14,709 nucleotides of DNA from Alphaproteobacteria bacterium (GTDB lineage Bacteria; Pseudomonadota; Alphaproteobacteria; Puniceispirillales; UBA1172): NCBI GenBank assembly GCA_023259875.1, contig JALRFL010000144.1, forward strand, positions 1-14,709, written 5' to 3'. A program made the translations under genes and the position numbers. Within the stretch, counting starts at the first letter, position 1. Every line of letters begins with the position of its first letter. Below the pieces are notes generated by a model. That model searched no databases. It saw only the letters and a program-made list of their open reading frames with translations, and was not told where the DNA came from. Positions 1 to 6,679 of this stretch are shown here, in pieces.

Positions 1-918
1 AAAGGCCGCGTCACTAATATCACAGACTACGGTGCCTTTATCGAATTGGCTGATGGGGTTGAAGGTCTGGTTCATGTCTCTGAAATGAGCTGGACGAAAA
101 AGAATGTCCATCCGGGCAAGATTGTTTCCACCAGCCAAGAAGTCGATGTCATGGTGCTGGATGTGGATATGGAAAAGCGCCGTATCTCACTCGGTATCAA
201 ACAGTGCATTGCTAACCCTTGGGAAGATTTTGCGAAAAGCTTTAAGGCTGGAAGCGAAATTGAGGGCGAGATTCGCAACATTACCGAATTTGGTCTGTTT
301 GTTGGTCTGAACGAAGAGATTGACGGATTGGTTCACCTGACCGATATCTCATGGGATGTTCAGGGCGATGAAGCCATCCAGTCCTATAAGAAGGGCGATA
401 TGGTCAAAGCCAAGGTGCTTGAGGTGGATGTGGCCAAAGAACGCATCTCGCTCGGCATTAAACAGCTGACCGAAGACACCGTTGGTGAAACCCTGTCCAA
501 TATCAAGAAAGGCGATATTGTCACTTGTACCATTACCAAATCCACTGATGGTGGGCTTGAGGTGAGCGTTGGCGATAATCTGCAAGGCTTTATCCGCCGC
601 AGTGACCTTTCTCGTGATCGTGACGAACAGCGTCCTGAGCGGTTTGCCGAAGGCGAAAAGGTTGATGCCCAAGTGACCATGGTAGATGGGAAAGCCCGCA
701 AGCTATCCCTATCTATTAAGGCGCGTGAAATGACCGAAGAAAAGCAAGCTATGGCAAGCTTTGGGTCATCTGATTCTGGTGCCAGCCTTGGTGATATTCT
801 TGGCGCTGCCTTGGCTAAGCGCGAAACCTCATCCAAAGAGAGCGAAAGCAAGGATGACGAAGCCGCAGAAAGCAAGCCAAAAGCCACCAAAAGCAAGGCA
901 AAAAGTGACGATAGCTAA
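1..918 (+). CDS. rpsA: 30S ribosomal protein S1, C-terminal part (5' end outside window)
   Basis: Ribosomal protein S1 binds mRNA on the small ribosomal subunit and helps it dock for initiation. The frame is open from base 1, so the start lies upstream; 305 residues are visible. They hold three S1 (OB-fold) repeats matching repeats 4, 5 and 6 of the E. coli protein: about residues 1-70 (GRVTNITDYGAF, GLVHVSEMSW, RRISLGIKQC), 82-157 (GEIRNITEFGLF, GLVHLTDISW, ERISLGIKQL) and 169-243 (more divergent, ending KLSLSIKARE). After a short linker (GASLGDILGAALAKR) the protein ends in a roughly 30-residue tail rich in Lys, Ser, Glu, Asp and Ala, which looks disordered. The stop codon is followed 27 bases later by a strong intrinsic terminator, so this is the end of its transcription unit. 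Family assignment is very secure. Confidence 0.97.
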   Translation, partial: KGRVTNITDYGAFIELADGVEGLVHVSEMSWTKKNVHPGKIVSTSQEVDVMVLDVDMEKRRISLGIKQCIANPWEDFAKSFKAGSEIEGEIRNITEFGLFVGLNEEIDGLVHLTDISWDVQGDEAIQSYKKGDMVKAKVLEVDVAKERISLGIKQLTEDTVGETLSNIKKGDIVTCTITKSTDGGLEVSVGDNLQGFIRRSDLSRDRDEQRPERFAEGEKVDAQVTMVDGKARKLSLSIKAREMTEEKQAMASFGSSDSGASLGDILGAALAKRETSSKESESKDDEAAESKPKATKSKAKSDDS

Positions 919-945
919 TCGGCATTTCTTCAATCTAAATTGATG

Positions 946-978
946 AAAATAACCCCACTTTGTTGGGGTTATTTTTTT
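946..978 (+). terminator. Intrinsic terminator of rpsA
   Basis: A perfect 12-bp inverted repeat (AAAATAACCCCA at 946-957, TGGGGTTATTTT at 964-975) encloses a 6-base loop. The T-run reaches 978. It begins 27 bases after the rpsA stop, and the next gene has its own promoter, so it should end rpsA transcription. Because the arm begins with an A-run, it may also work weakly on the other strand. Confidence 0.93.
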
Positions 979-1022
979 GCTGTTTCTTTTCTAAAAAACA
1001 AAAGAACAAACGATTGAAACCG

Positions 1023-1051
1023 TTGACAAATTTATTAGCCCTCGGCATAGT
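1023..1051 (+). promoter_or_regulatory. Sigma70-type promoter of ihfB
   Basis: A perfect -35 hexamer TTGACA (1023-1028) is followed after 17 bases by CATAGT (1046-1051; 4 of 6 matches to TATAAT). Transcription would start near 1058, giving a leader of about 16 bases that holds the GAGAGGG ribosome binding site (1063-1069). It lies after the rpsA terminator and before ihfB, where a promoter is expected. It may also drive the downstream lapA-trp-accD-folC run, since no better promoter is visible in the 57 bases after ihfB. Confidence 0.7.
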
Positions 1052-1073
1052 AATTATGTTTTGAGAGGGTGTT

Positions 1074-1358
1074 ATGACCAAATCTGAGTTAATTATTCGA
1101 CTGGCTGAGCTTAATCCCAATCTTTTTCATCGGGATATTGAGCGCATAGTGAATTGCTTTTTTGACACCATTACCGATGCTCTGGCTGATGGTAAGCGCG
1201 TGGAATTGCGTGGATTTGGTGCGTTTTCCGTTCGTCAACGCGACGCCAGACAAGGGCGCAATCCGCGCACAGGCGAATCGGTTAAGGTGGATGAGAAAAA
1301 AGTCCCCTTTTTCAAGATGGGGAAATCCATGCTTGATCGGCTGAATCGCAATTCCTAA
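1074..1358 (+). CDS. ihfB: Integration host factor subunit beta
   Basis: IHF beta pairs with IHF alpha to form a nucleoid protein that bends DNA sharply at specific sites, acting in recombination, replication and promoter architecture. The 94-residue length fits the HU/IHF family. Visible marks are the N-terminal helical dimerisation part (MTKSELIIRLAE), the RGFGAFSV strand turn at 46-53, and the DNA-intercalating arm with the RNPRTGE signature at 62-68, whose Pro64 is the wedge residue. The sequence KVPFFKMGKSM leads into the C-terminal helix. It resembles IHF beta more than HU because of the Glu44-Leu-Arg-Gly-Phe-Gly context and the C-terminal extension, and rpsA-ihfB is a familiar neighbour pair. 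The start has GAGAGGG four bases upstream and a promoter at 1023-1051. IHF alpha is not in this window. Confidence 0.95.
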   Translation: MTKSELIIRLAELNPNLFHRDIERIVNCFFDTITDALADGKRVELRGFGAFSVRQRDARQGRNPRTGESVKVDEKKVPFFKMGKSMLDRLNRNS

Positions 1359-1415
1359 TTGACCCGCTGGCCACGGTTTTTACGATCAGAACCATGACAG
1401 AGAGGGTGACATCTT

Positions 1416-1748
1416 ATGTATGTCTTAAAATCCATCTTCGGCGGCATCATTGGCATAACCATTCTGATTCTGGTCACTGATATCTCCATTTCCAATAGCC
1501 ATGAAACCCCTGTCCATCTATGGCCTTTTGGGGAATTGGCTGTCTTGCCATTATGGCTAATTGTGTTGGGGTGTTTTTCCGCCGGCCTGATCATCGGCGG
1601 CATTTTTCTATGGCCAAAATTGTTGATGAGCCGTCTGCGGTCTCATCAGCTCTCACGCCGTATTGCCCGACTTGAAGCCGAATTGCTGGATCAAGAGGAT
1701 ATCGGCCCTACCGATTTAACCATAAAGAAAGAATCAGCGGATGGCTGA
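1416..1748 (+). CDS. lapA: LapA-domain (DUF1049) inner-membrane protein
   Basis: This is a 110-residue protein of the LipopolysaccharideAssembly-A (DUF1049) type. In E. coli, LapA works with LapB to control LPS synthesis through LpxC turnover; whether the alphaproteobacterial protein does so is inference. It has two predicted membrane helices (about residues 5-22 and 42-67) joined by a short loop containing Pro31 and Trp36. A cytoplasmic arginine-rich amphipathic stretch follows (about 72-95, LSRRIARLEAELLDQ), probably a coiled coil. The start has AGAGGG nine bases upstream. The last 8 bases overlap the trpF start (ATGGCTGA), suggesting coupled translation. I identify it by topology, size and its conserved place between ihfB and trpF rather than by catalytic residues. 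The symbol is a family label. Confidence 0.8.
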   Translation: MYVLKSIFGGIIGITILILVTDISISNSHETPVHLWPFGELAVLPLWLIVLGCFSAGLIIGGIFLWPKLLMSRLRSHQLSRRIARLEAELLDQEDIGPTDLTIKKESADG

Positions 1749-2412
1749 TTGCAAAATTTGTGGGCTAGCAAGCCTTGCGGATTTACAATGCGCTGATCAG
1801 GCAGGGGCGCGCTGGGGCGGATTTGTCTTCTACCCTGCCTCTCCTCGGCATATCTCCCTTGAAACTGCAAAACATATTGCTGATGATGCTGATCACGCCA
1901 GCCTTAATATTCAGCGCGTGGGGTTAGTTGTTGATGCAAATGACGATGCCTTAGACGCCATGGTCACTTCGCTTAGGCCGGCCATGATTCAATGTCACGG
2001 GAATGAAACTCCTGATCGCATTTCTGCCATGAAATCGCGCTATCACATTCCGGTGATGAAGGCATTACGGATAGCTAATATGGTAGATATTGAAAACGCC
2101 CTGCGTTATGATGGCGTTGCTGATTGGATGTTGTTTGATTCGGCCCCTCAGGATGCTGTTTTGCCTGGTGGAACGGGTCATGCGTTTGATTGGTCGCTGA
2201 CACGCGCCTATGATGGCAGAACGCCTTGGATGCTTGCTGGCGGACTTCATATTGGTAATATTACGGATGCTATCGCCACCAGTGGCGCAAAGCATTTGGA
2301 TGTTTCTTCTGGGGTGGAAAGCCAGCCTGGAGTTAAAGATCATGCGGCTATTGCGGCCTTTGTCTTAGCGGCAAGCAAGCAAGATGCCCCTGACCTTCAT
2401 AAGCAAGGATGA
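1741..2412 (+). CDS. trpF: Phosphoribosylanthranilate isomerase
   Basis: TrpF converts N-(5'-phosphoribosyl)anthranilate to CdRP, the third step from chorismate in tryptophan synthesis; it is a cytoplasmic TIM barrel. The 223-residue protein carries the N-terminal KICG motif with the general-base Cys7, QCHGNE at 84-89, the catalytic acid Asp133 in LFDSAP, the GGTGHAFDW loop at 143-151, LAGGL at 165-169 and the phosphate-binding DVSSGVES at 187-194 followed by PGVKD. All expected catalytic residues are present. It is a stand-alone enzyme, not fused to TrpC. Its start overlaps lapA by 8 bases, and the trpB ribosome binding site (AAGGA) overlaps its end. The final dozen residues past the barrel (QDAPDLHKQG) look like a dispensable tail. 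trpE, trpG, trpD and trpC are absent, as in the usual alphaproteobacterial split of trp genes. Confidence 0.96.
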   Translation: MADCKICGLASLADLQCADQAGARWGGFVFYPASPRHISLETAKHIADDADHASLNIQRVGLVVDANDDALDAMVTSLRPAMIQCHGNETPDRISAMKSRYHIPVMKALRIANMVDIENALRYDGVADWMLFDSAPQDAVLPGGTGHAFDWSLTRAYDGRTPWMLAGGLHIGNITDAIATSGAKHLDVSSGVESQPGVKDHAAIAAFVLAASKQDAPDLHKQG

Positions 2413-2418
2413 CAAAAG

Positions 2419-3642
2419 ATGAACGAGCATAAACCAAATACCCTAAGAGACCAACCTGATGAGCAAGGCCGATTTGGGATTCATGGTGGCCGCTTTGTGG
2501 CGGAAACCCTTATGCCGCTTATCCTCAAAGTAGAAGAAGCGTGGAAAGCCTCAAAAACTGATCCCGATTTCGCCGCAGAAATGGAATATTACCGCAAGCA
2601 TTATATCGGTCGGCCTTCGCCGTTATTCTTTGCCCGTCGCCTGACAGAACATTTTGGTGGGGCAAAGCTCTATTTCAAACGCGATGAGCTTAATCACACG
2701 GGTGCTCATAAAATCAACAATGTGCTGGGACAGGCGTTGTTGGCAAAACGCATGGGCAAGACCAAAATTATTGCCGAAACAGGCGCAGGCCAACACGGGG
2801 TTGCCTCTGCCACCGCCTGTGCGCTTTTTGGCATGGAGTGTGAGGTTTTTATGGGCGAAGAAGATGTGCGCCGCCAAAAACCGAATGTGGATCGGATGCG
2901 GCTGTTAGGGGCAAAGGTTCATCCTGTGACCTCTGGCACTGGCACGCTCAAAGACGCCATGAATGAGGCTCTGCGTTATTGGGTGACGAACGCCGAAACC
3001 CATTTCTACATTATCGGCACCGCCGCAGGCCCTCATCCTTATCCTGCCATGGTCAGAGATTTTCAATCTATCATTGGCACAGAAGCCAAACAGCAAATCC
3101 TTGAGGCAGAAGGCCGTTTGCCTGATGCGATTGTGGCCTGTATCGGGGGCGGATCAAATGCGCTTGGGTTATTTCATCCTTTCCTTGATGATAAAGAGGT
3201 GGATATCTATGGGGTTGAGGCCGCAGGACACGGCATTGAGACTGGCGAACACGCCGCCTCACTTAAAGGCGGTAAGCCAGGTGTTCTGCATGGCAACCGG
3301 ACTTATCTTTTGCAGGATGATCATGGCCAAATTAAAGATGCCTATTCTATTTCCGCTGGGTTAGATTATCCCGGCATTGGCCCTGAACACGCTTGGTTAC
3401 ATGAAATTGGCCGGGTCAATTATGTTAATGCCACGGATCAAGAGGCTCTTGAATATTTTGCTTTATGTTCGCGGCTTGAAGGCATTATCCCTGCCTTGGA
3501 GCCCGCCCATGCGCTTGCCTTTATTGCTACCATGATTGGCAAGATGGATAAGGATCAGATTGTCATCATGAATATGTGCGGTCGCGGGGATAAAGACCTC
3601 GAAGCCGTTCTGCCTATTTTAGAAAAACAGGGGATGCTCTAA
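2419..3642 (+). CDS. trpB: Tryptophan synthase beta chain
   Basis: TrpB is the PLP-dependent subunit that joins indole to serine to give tryptophan, receiving indole through a tunnel from TrpA. The 407-residue length is typical. Visible residues are the N-terminal FGIHGGRFVAETLMP region, the PLP Schiff-base Lys98 in HTGAHKINN, catalytic Glu120 in AETGAGQHG, the PLP-phosphate loop GGGSNA at 243-248, and SAGLDYPGIGPEHA, characteristic of the canonical TrpB1 class rather than TrpB2. GRGDKD near the C-terminus is also conserved. The ribosome binding site AAGGA lies nine bases upstream, inside the end of trpF. The stop and the trpA start share one base (TAATG), so the two subunits are translationally coupled, consistent with equal stoichiometry in the alpha2-beta2 complex. 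Confidence 0.98.
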   Translation: MNEHKPNTLRDQPDEQGRFGIHGGRFVAETLMPLILKVEEAWKASKTDPDFAAEMEYYRKHYIGRPSPLFFARRLTEHFGGAKLYFKRDELNHTGAHKINNVLGQALLAKRMGKTKIIAETGAGQHGVASATACALFGMECEVFMGEEDVRRQKPNVDRMRLLGAKVHPVTSGTGTLKDAMNEALRYWVTNAETHFYIIGTAAGPHPYPAMVRDFQSIIGTEAKQQILEAEGRLPDAIVACIGGGSNALGLFHPFLDDKEVDIYGVEAAGHGIETGEHAASLKGGKPGVLHGNRTYLLQDDHGQIKDAYSISAGLDYPGIGPEHAWLHEIGRVNYVNATDQEALEYFALCSRLEGIIPALEPAHALAFIATMIGKMDKDQIVIMNMCGRGDKDLEAVLPILEKQGML

Positions 3643-4463
3643 TGGCACTTGATCGCATCAGCCAATGTTTTTCTGCTTGCCGCGCCGAAAACAGGGCGGC
3701 ACTTGGTATCTTTATTTCTGCTGGTGATCCTGACGCTAAGACCTCAGAAGAATTGCTGTTTGGGTTACCTGACGCAGGGGCAGATTTCGTTGAACTCGGC
3801 ATGCCGTTTTCTGATCCGATGGCTGATGGCCCTGTGATCCAAGCGGCATCATTGCGTGCGATTAAAGCAGGCATGACTTTGGATAAAGTGCTGGAAATGG
3901 CGGCACGGTTTCGTCAGCGGCACCCTGATGTGCCGCTTATCCTGATGGGGTATTATAATCCGGTTTATATCTATGGCGTTGATCGGTTTTTGGATGATGC
4001 CATGACAGCAGGGGTGGATGGACTGATTATGGTTGACCTGCCGCCTGAAGAAGATGCGGAACTGTGCCTGCCGGCAACGGAAAAAGGCATGGCCTTTATT
4101 CGTCTAATTACCCCAACAACAAATGACCAGCGTTTGCCAACGGTGATCAATAATGCCAGTGGGTTTGTTTATTATGTTTCGATTACCGGCATCACGGGAA
4201 CGGGCAGTGCATCTACTGATAGCATTGCTAACGCTATGGCACGCATCCGCCACGCTAGCGATTTGCCTGCAGTAGTTGGTTTCGGCATTAAACACGCGGA
4301 TGATGTCCGCGAGGCCGGACGCCACGCAGACGGCGTTGTTGTGGGATCAGCGGTCGTTTCCATCATTGCTGACCATTGTGATGACAATGGAAACGCCGCA
4401 CCAGACACCGCCCAAAAAGCGCTTGAGCTGGTCAAGCAATTGAAAACCGGAACCTCTCGATAA
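3642..4463 (+). CDS. trpA: Tryptophan synthase alpha chain
   Basis: TrpA cleaves indole-3-glycerol phosphate to indole and glyceraldehyde 3-phosphate, passing indole to TrpB. This is a 273-residue TIM barrel with catalytic Glu51 in ELGMPFSDP and Asp62 in the following ADGPVIQ. MGYYNPVY lies at 102-109, VDLPPEE at 131-137, the mobile loop-6 region YYVSITGITGTG at 177-188, and the phosphate-binding VGFGIK (212-217) and GVVVGSA (231-237). All key residues are intact. It overlaps the trpB stop by one base. Translation ends 16 bases before accD. The coding sequence contains a perfect 8-bp hairpin at 3916-3937 and a pair of mutually exclusive hairpins at 4355-4395, listed separately. Confidence 0.97.
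   Translation: MALDRISQCFSACRAENRAALGIFISAGDPDAKTSEELLFGLPDAGADFVELGMPFSDPMADGPVIQAASLRAIKAGMTLDKVLEMAARFRQRHPDVPLILMGYYNPVYIYGVDRFLDDAMTAGVDGLIMVDLPPEEDAELCLPATEKGMAFIRLITPTTNDQRLPTVINNASGFVYYVSITGITGTGSASTDSIANAMARIRHASDLPAVVGFGIKHADDVREAGRHADGVVVGSAVVSIIADHCDDNGNAAPDTAQKALELVKQLKTGTSR
3916..3937 (+). other. Perfect hairpin inside trpA
   Basis: AGCGGCAC (3916-3923) and GTGCCGCT (3930-3937) are perfect reverse complements separated by a 6-base loop (CCTGAT). The stem has 8 pairs, 6 of them G-C. It covers codons 92-99 (QRHPDVPL). No T-run follows on either strand, so it is not an intrinsic terminator. It may be chance or an mRNA structure that slows translation or protects the transcript. 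Confidence 0.55.
4355..4395 (+). other. Two competing inverted repeats near the 3' end of trpA
   Basis: CGTTTCCAT (4355-4363) pairs perfectly with ATGGAAACG (4387-4395; 9 bp, 23-base loop). CCATTGT (4373-4379) pairs perfectly with ACAATGG (4384-4390; 7 bp, 4-base loop GATG). The two share bases 4387-4390, so they cannot both form fully. They cover trpA codons 238-252, about 70 bases before the stop and about 90 bases before the accD start. No T-run follows. The pairing is seen; any regulatory role is inference. Confidence 0.45.
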
Positions 4464-4479
4464 CAAAGGAGCGCAGAAA

Positions 4480-5349
4480 ATGAATTGGTTATCCCGAACT
4501 GTTCTGCCAAAGATTAAGGCACTGGTTTCCCCTGAACAACCGAAAGAAAACCTCTGGGTGAAATGCAATTCTTGCGCCCAGATGATCTTTCACCGTGATT
4601 TTGAGGAAAGCTGGAACGCCTGCACCTCATGCGGTTATCATATGCCTCTTGAACCAGAACAGCGTCTTAAGCTGCTTTGTGATCAAGGCTCGATTGAACC
4701 TATCCCTGTGGATGTGGCAGACAAAGACCCTTTGAGTTTTCGTGATCTGAAACGCTATTCTGACCGAATGAAGGATGCTCGCGGCAAAACTGGCCATGAG
4801 GACGCTATTGTGGTAGCGGCAGGACAAATGAACGGGCAGGCGGTTGTGATTGCCGCTTTCAATTTTAAGTTTATGGGCGGCTCCATGGGACAAACCGTTG
4901 GCAACGGTATTGTTAAGGCCGCACGAGAGGCTATCCGCCGTCAAGCCGCCTTGATTATTGTCCCGTCATCAGGCGGTGCGCGGATGCAAGAAGGCATTTT
5001 GTCTTTGATGCAACTGCCGCGAACTATCGTGGCGATTGATGAGCTGCGTGAAGCTAACCTACCTTACCTTGTCTTGTTGGCTCACCCTACCACTGGCGGC
5101 GTCACCGCGTCATTTGCCATGCTGGGGGATTTGCATATTGCTGAGCCGGGCGCCATTATTGGTTTTGCAGGAAGACGGGTGATCGAAGATACGGTACGCG
5201 AAAAACTGCCTGAAAATTTCCAATCTGCAGAATATCTGCAAGAGCATGGCATGGTAGATATGGTTGTCCCACGGCAAAACCAGAAACAAACCATTAGCAC
5301 TTTGCTGAATATGCTTATGACCAGTCGCGCGGTTAAAGCGGCGGAATAA
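4480..5349 (+). CDS. accD: Acetyl-CoA carboxylase carboxyltransferase subunit beta
   Basis: AccD and AccA form the carboxyltransferase that moves the carboxyl group from carboxybiotin to acetyl-CoA, making malonyl-CoA for fatty-acid synthesis. The 289-residue protein has the N-terminal four-cysteine zinc ribbon (Cys29, Cys32, Cys48, Cys51) and then a crotonase-like carboxyltransferase core: FNFKFMGGSMG at 127-137, SSGGARMQEG at 163-172, PTTGGVTASFA at 203-213 and GFAGRRVIEDT at 228-238. The zinc ribbon also binds nucleic acid in E. coli. The start is preceded by AAAGGAG about 11 bases upstream. It sits between trpA and folC, a conserved alphaproteobacterial placement. accA, accB and accC are not in the window. 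The family is secure. Confidence 0.97.
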   Translation: MNWLSRTVLPKIKALVSPEQPKENLWVKCNSCAQMIFHRDFEESWNACTSCGYHMPLEPEQRLKLLCDQGSIEPIPVDVADKDPLSFRDLKRYSDRMKDARGKTGHEDAIVVAAGQMNGQAVVIAAFNFKFMGGSMGQTVGNGIVKAAREAIRRQAALIIVPSSGGARMQEGILSLMQLPRTIVAIDELREANLPYLVLLAHPTTGGVTASFAMLGDLHIAEPGAIIGFAGRRVIEDTVREKLPENFQSAEYLQEHGMVDMVVPRQNQKQTISTLLNMLMTSRAVKAAE

Positions 5350-5353
5350 CCTG

Positions 5354-6673
5354 ATGCCCATCTCTCTTTCGCGTCAACGCGCAGAACAGGCGCTTTTGCG
5401 CCTTGGTCAACTTCACCCGAAATTGATTGATCTAGGGCTTGAGCGAACATTTCATTTGCTTGAAAAATTAGGCCATCCGCATCTGGCACTACCACCACAA
5501 ATCCATGTCGCTGGCACTAATGGCAAAGGATCAACCATCGCCTTTCTTCGGGCAATCCTAGAGAGTGCCAATAAGAAAGTTCATGCTTATACCTCCCCTC
5601 ATCTGGTGCGGTTCCATGAACGCATCCGTCTTGCTGGTCAGCTTATTGATGATGATGCGCTTGCTGATTTGCTTGAAGAGGTTGAGAGCAAAAATGGATC
5701 AGATAGCATCACATTTTTTGAGGTCACCACCGCCGCCGCGATGCTGGCTTTTTCCCGAATTGCGGCTGATGTCACCTTGCTAGAAACAGGATTAGGCGGC
5801 CGCACAGATTCCACCAATGTTATATCATCCCCTATGGTTTCGATCATCACCCCGATTGACCGTGACCATGAGCATTTTTTAGGCACAAGCATCACCGCGA
5901 TTGCAACAGAAAAGGCTGGCATCATCAAGCCATCCGTGCCAGTTCTTTCTGCGCCCCAACATCTGGACGCTGAGGCGGTTTTGCGGCAACGCAGTGCGGT
6001 TCTGAACAGCCCATTTTATATGCTAGGCAAAGAGATCGCCTTTGAAACGGATGGATCAGGCGGCGGCTTTCGTCTCACGGTCGAAGGGAAAAACCTAACC
6101 GCACCAACCCCTAGCATGATTGGTCCCCATCAATCAGATAACGCCGCGCTTGCCGCCGCTGCCGTGATGCTGACCATGCCAGATATTCCCCCTGCCTCCA
6201 TTATAGCCGGCATTCGTTCCGCGACTTGGCCGGCACGCGTGCAAAAGCTTGATCAGGGCAGGCTGGTTGCGCTTTGCCCCCAAGGGCAAAGCATCTGGCT
6301 TGATGGCGCACATAATCGGCATGGGGCGGCAGCGCTAGCAAAGAGTCTTGTTCATATTCATAATGGAAAATGGGTGATGATCGCCGGGGCGTTGAACACC
6401 AGACCGCCAGCGGATTTCCTTAATGAACTTAAACCGTTGATCCACCATTTGGTGACCGTTACTATTCCGGAGCAAGACGCCAGTTTGAGCGCAGAGCATC
6501 TAGCAGAAACCGCATCACAACTAGGTATATCGGCAAGTCCGGCCAACAATATTGAGGCGGCCATAGCAGAGGCCAGTGACCATAGCGATCATGGCAACCG
6601 CCCATTGATTATGGGCGGTTCACTCTATTTGTCGGGATATATTTTGAAAGAAAATGGCAGTTTGCCGGATTGA
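5354..6673 (+). CDS. folC: Folylpolyglutamate synthase / dihydrofolate synthase
   Basis: FolC adds glutamate to dihydropteroate to make dihydrofolate and extends glutamate tails on reduced folates, retaining them in the cell. It is an ATP-dependent Mur-ligase-family enzyme. The 439 residues include the ATP P-loop GTNGKGS at 54-60, TSPHLVRFHERIR at 80-92, FFEVTTAAA at 121-129, LETGLGGRTDSTN at 143-155, TEKAGIIK at 185-192, WPARVQ at 292-297, the Mur-ligase DGAHN at 317-321 and the C-terminal GGSLYLSG. It starts four bases after accD with only a weak Shine-Dalgarno (GCGGAA), so it probably depends on coupling to accD. It is the last gene of this direction; the stop lies 6 bases from the convergent trxA stop. 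Two perfect hairpins (6271-6292, 6596-6620) lie in its coding sequence. Confidence 0.95.
   Translation: MPISLSRQRAEQALLRLGQLHPKLIDLGLERTFHLLEKLGHPHLALPPQIHVAGTNGKGSTIAFLRAILESANKKVHAYTSPHLVRFHERIRLAGQLIDDDALADLLEEVESKNGSDSITFFEVTTAAAMLAFSRIAADVTLLETGLGGRTDSTNVISSPMVSIITPIDRDHEHFLGTSITAIATEKAGIIKPSVPVLSAPQHLDAEAVLRQRSAVLNSPFYMLGKEIAFETDGSGGGFRLTVEGKNLTAPTPSMIGPHQSDNAALAAAAVMLTMPDIPPASIIAGIRSATWPARVQKLDQGRLVALCPQGQSIWLDGAHNRHGAAALAKSLVHIHNGKWVMIAGALNTRPPADFLNELKPLIHHLVTVTIPEQDASLSAEHLAETASQLGISASPANNIEAAIAEASDHSDHGNRPLIMGGSLYLSGYILKENGSLPD
6271..6292 (+). other. Perfect 9-bp hairpin inside folC
   Basis: GCTTTGCCC (6271-6279) and GGGCAAAGC (6284-6292) are exact reverse complements around a 4-base loop (CCAA), with 6 G-C pairs of 9. 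The structure covers codons 306-313 (ALCPQGQS), a non-catalytic stretch just before DGAHN. No T-run is adjacent on either strand. It is visible directly; function unknown. Confidence 0.6.
6596..6620 (+). other. Perfect 10-bp hairpin near the 3' end of folC
   Basis: AACCGCCCAT (6596-6605) and ATGGGCGGTT (6611-6620) are exact reverse complements around a 5-base loop (TGATT). The stem spans folC codons 415-422 (NRPLIMGG) and begins 60 bases beyond the trxA stop when read on the minus strand. It could therefore form in folC mRNA or in the 3' tail of the trxA transcript. No T-run follows on either strand. It may be a 3'-end-protecting hairpin for the convergent transcript, a Rho-assisted pause, or chance helped by conserved codons. 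Confidence 0.6.
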
Positions 6674-6679
6674 ACCCGA

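Noticed and set aside
1361..1382. Possible terminator after ihfB (ACC-CG / CGG-T arms followed by five T)
   Set aside because: The stem is only four or five pairs with a bulge, and the genes downstream appear to need read-through because no separate promoter is visible.
1799..1840. 8-bp inverted repeat AGGCAGGG/CCCTGCCT near the start of trpF
   Set aside because: The 26-base loop makes chance occurrence likely, and no leader peptide with Trp codons or T-run accompanies it, so trp attenuation is not supported.
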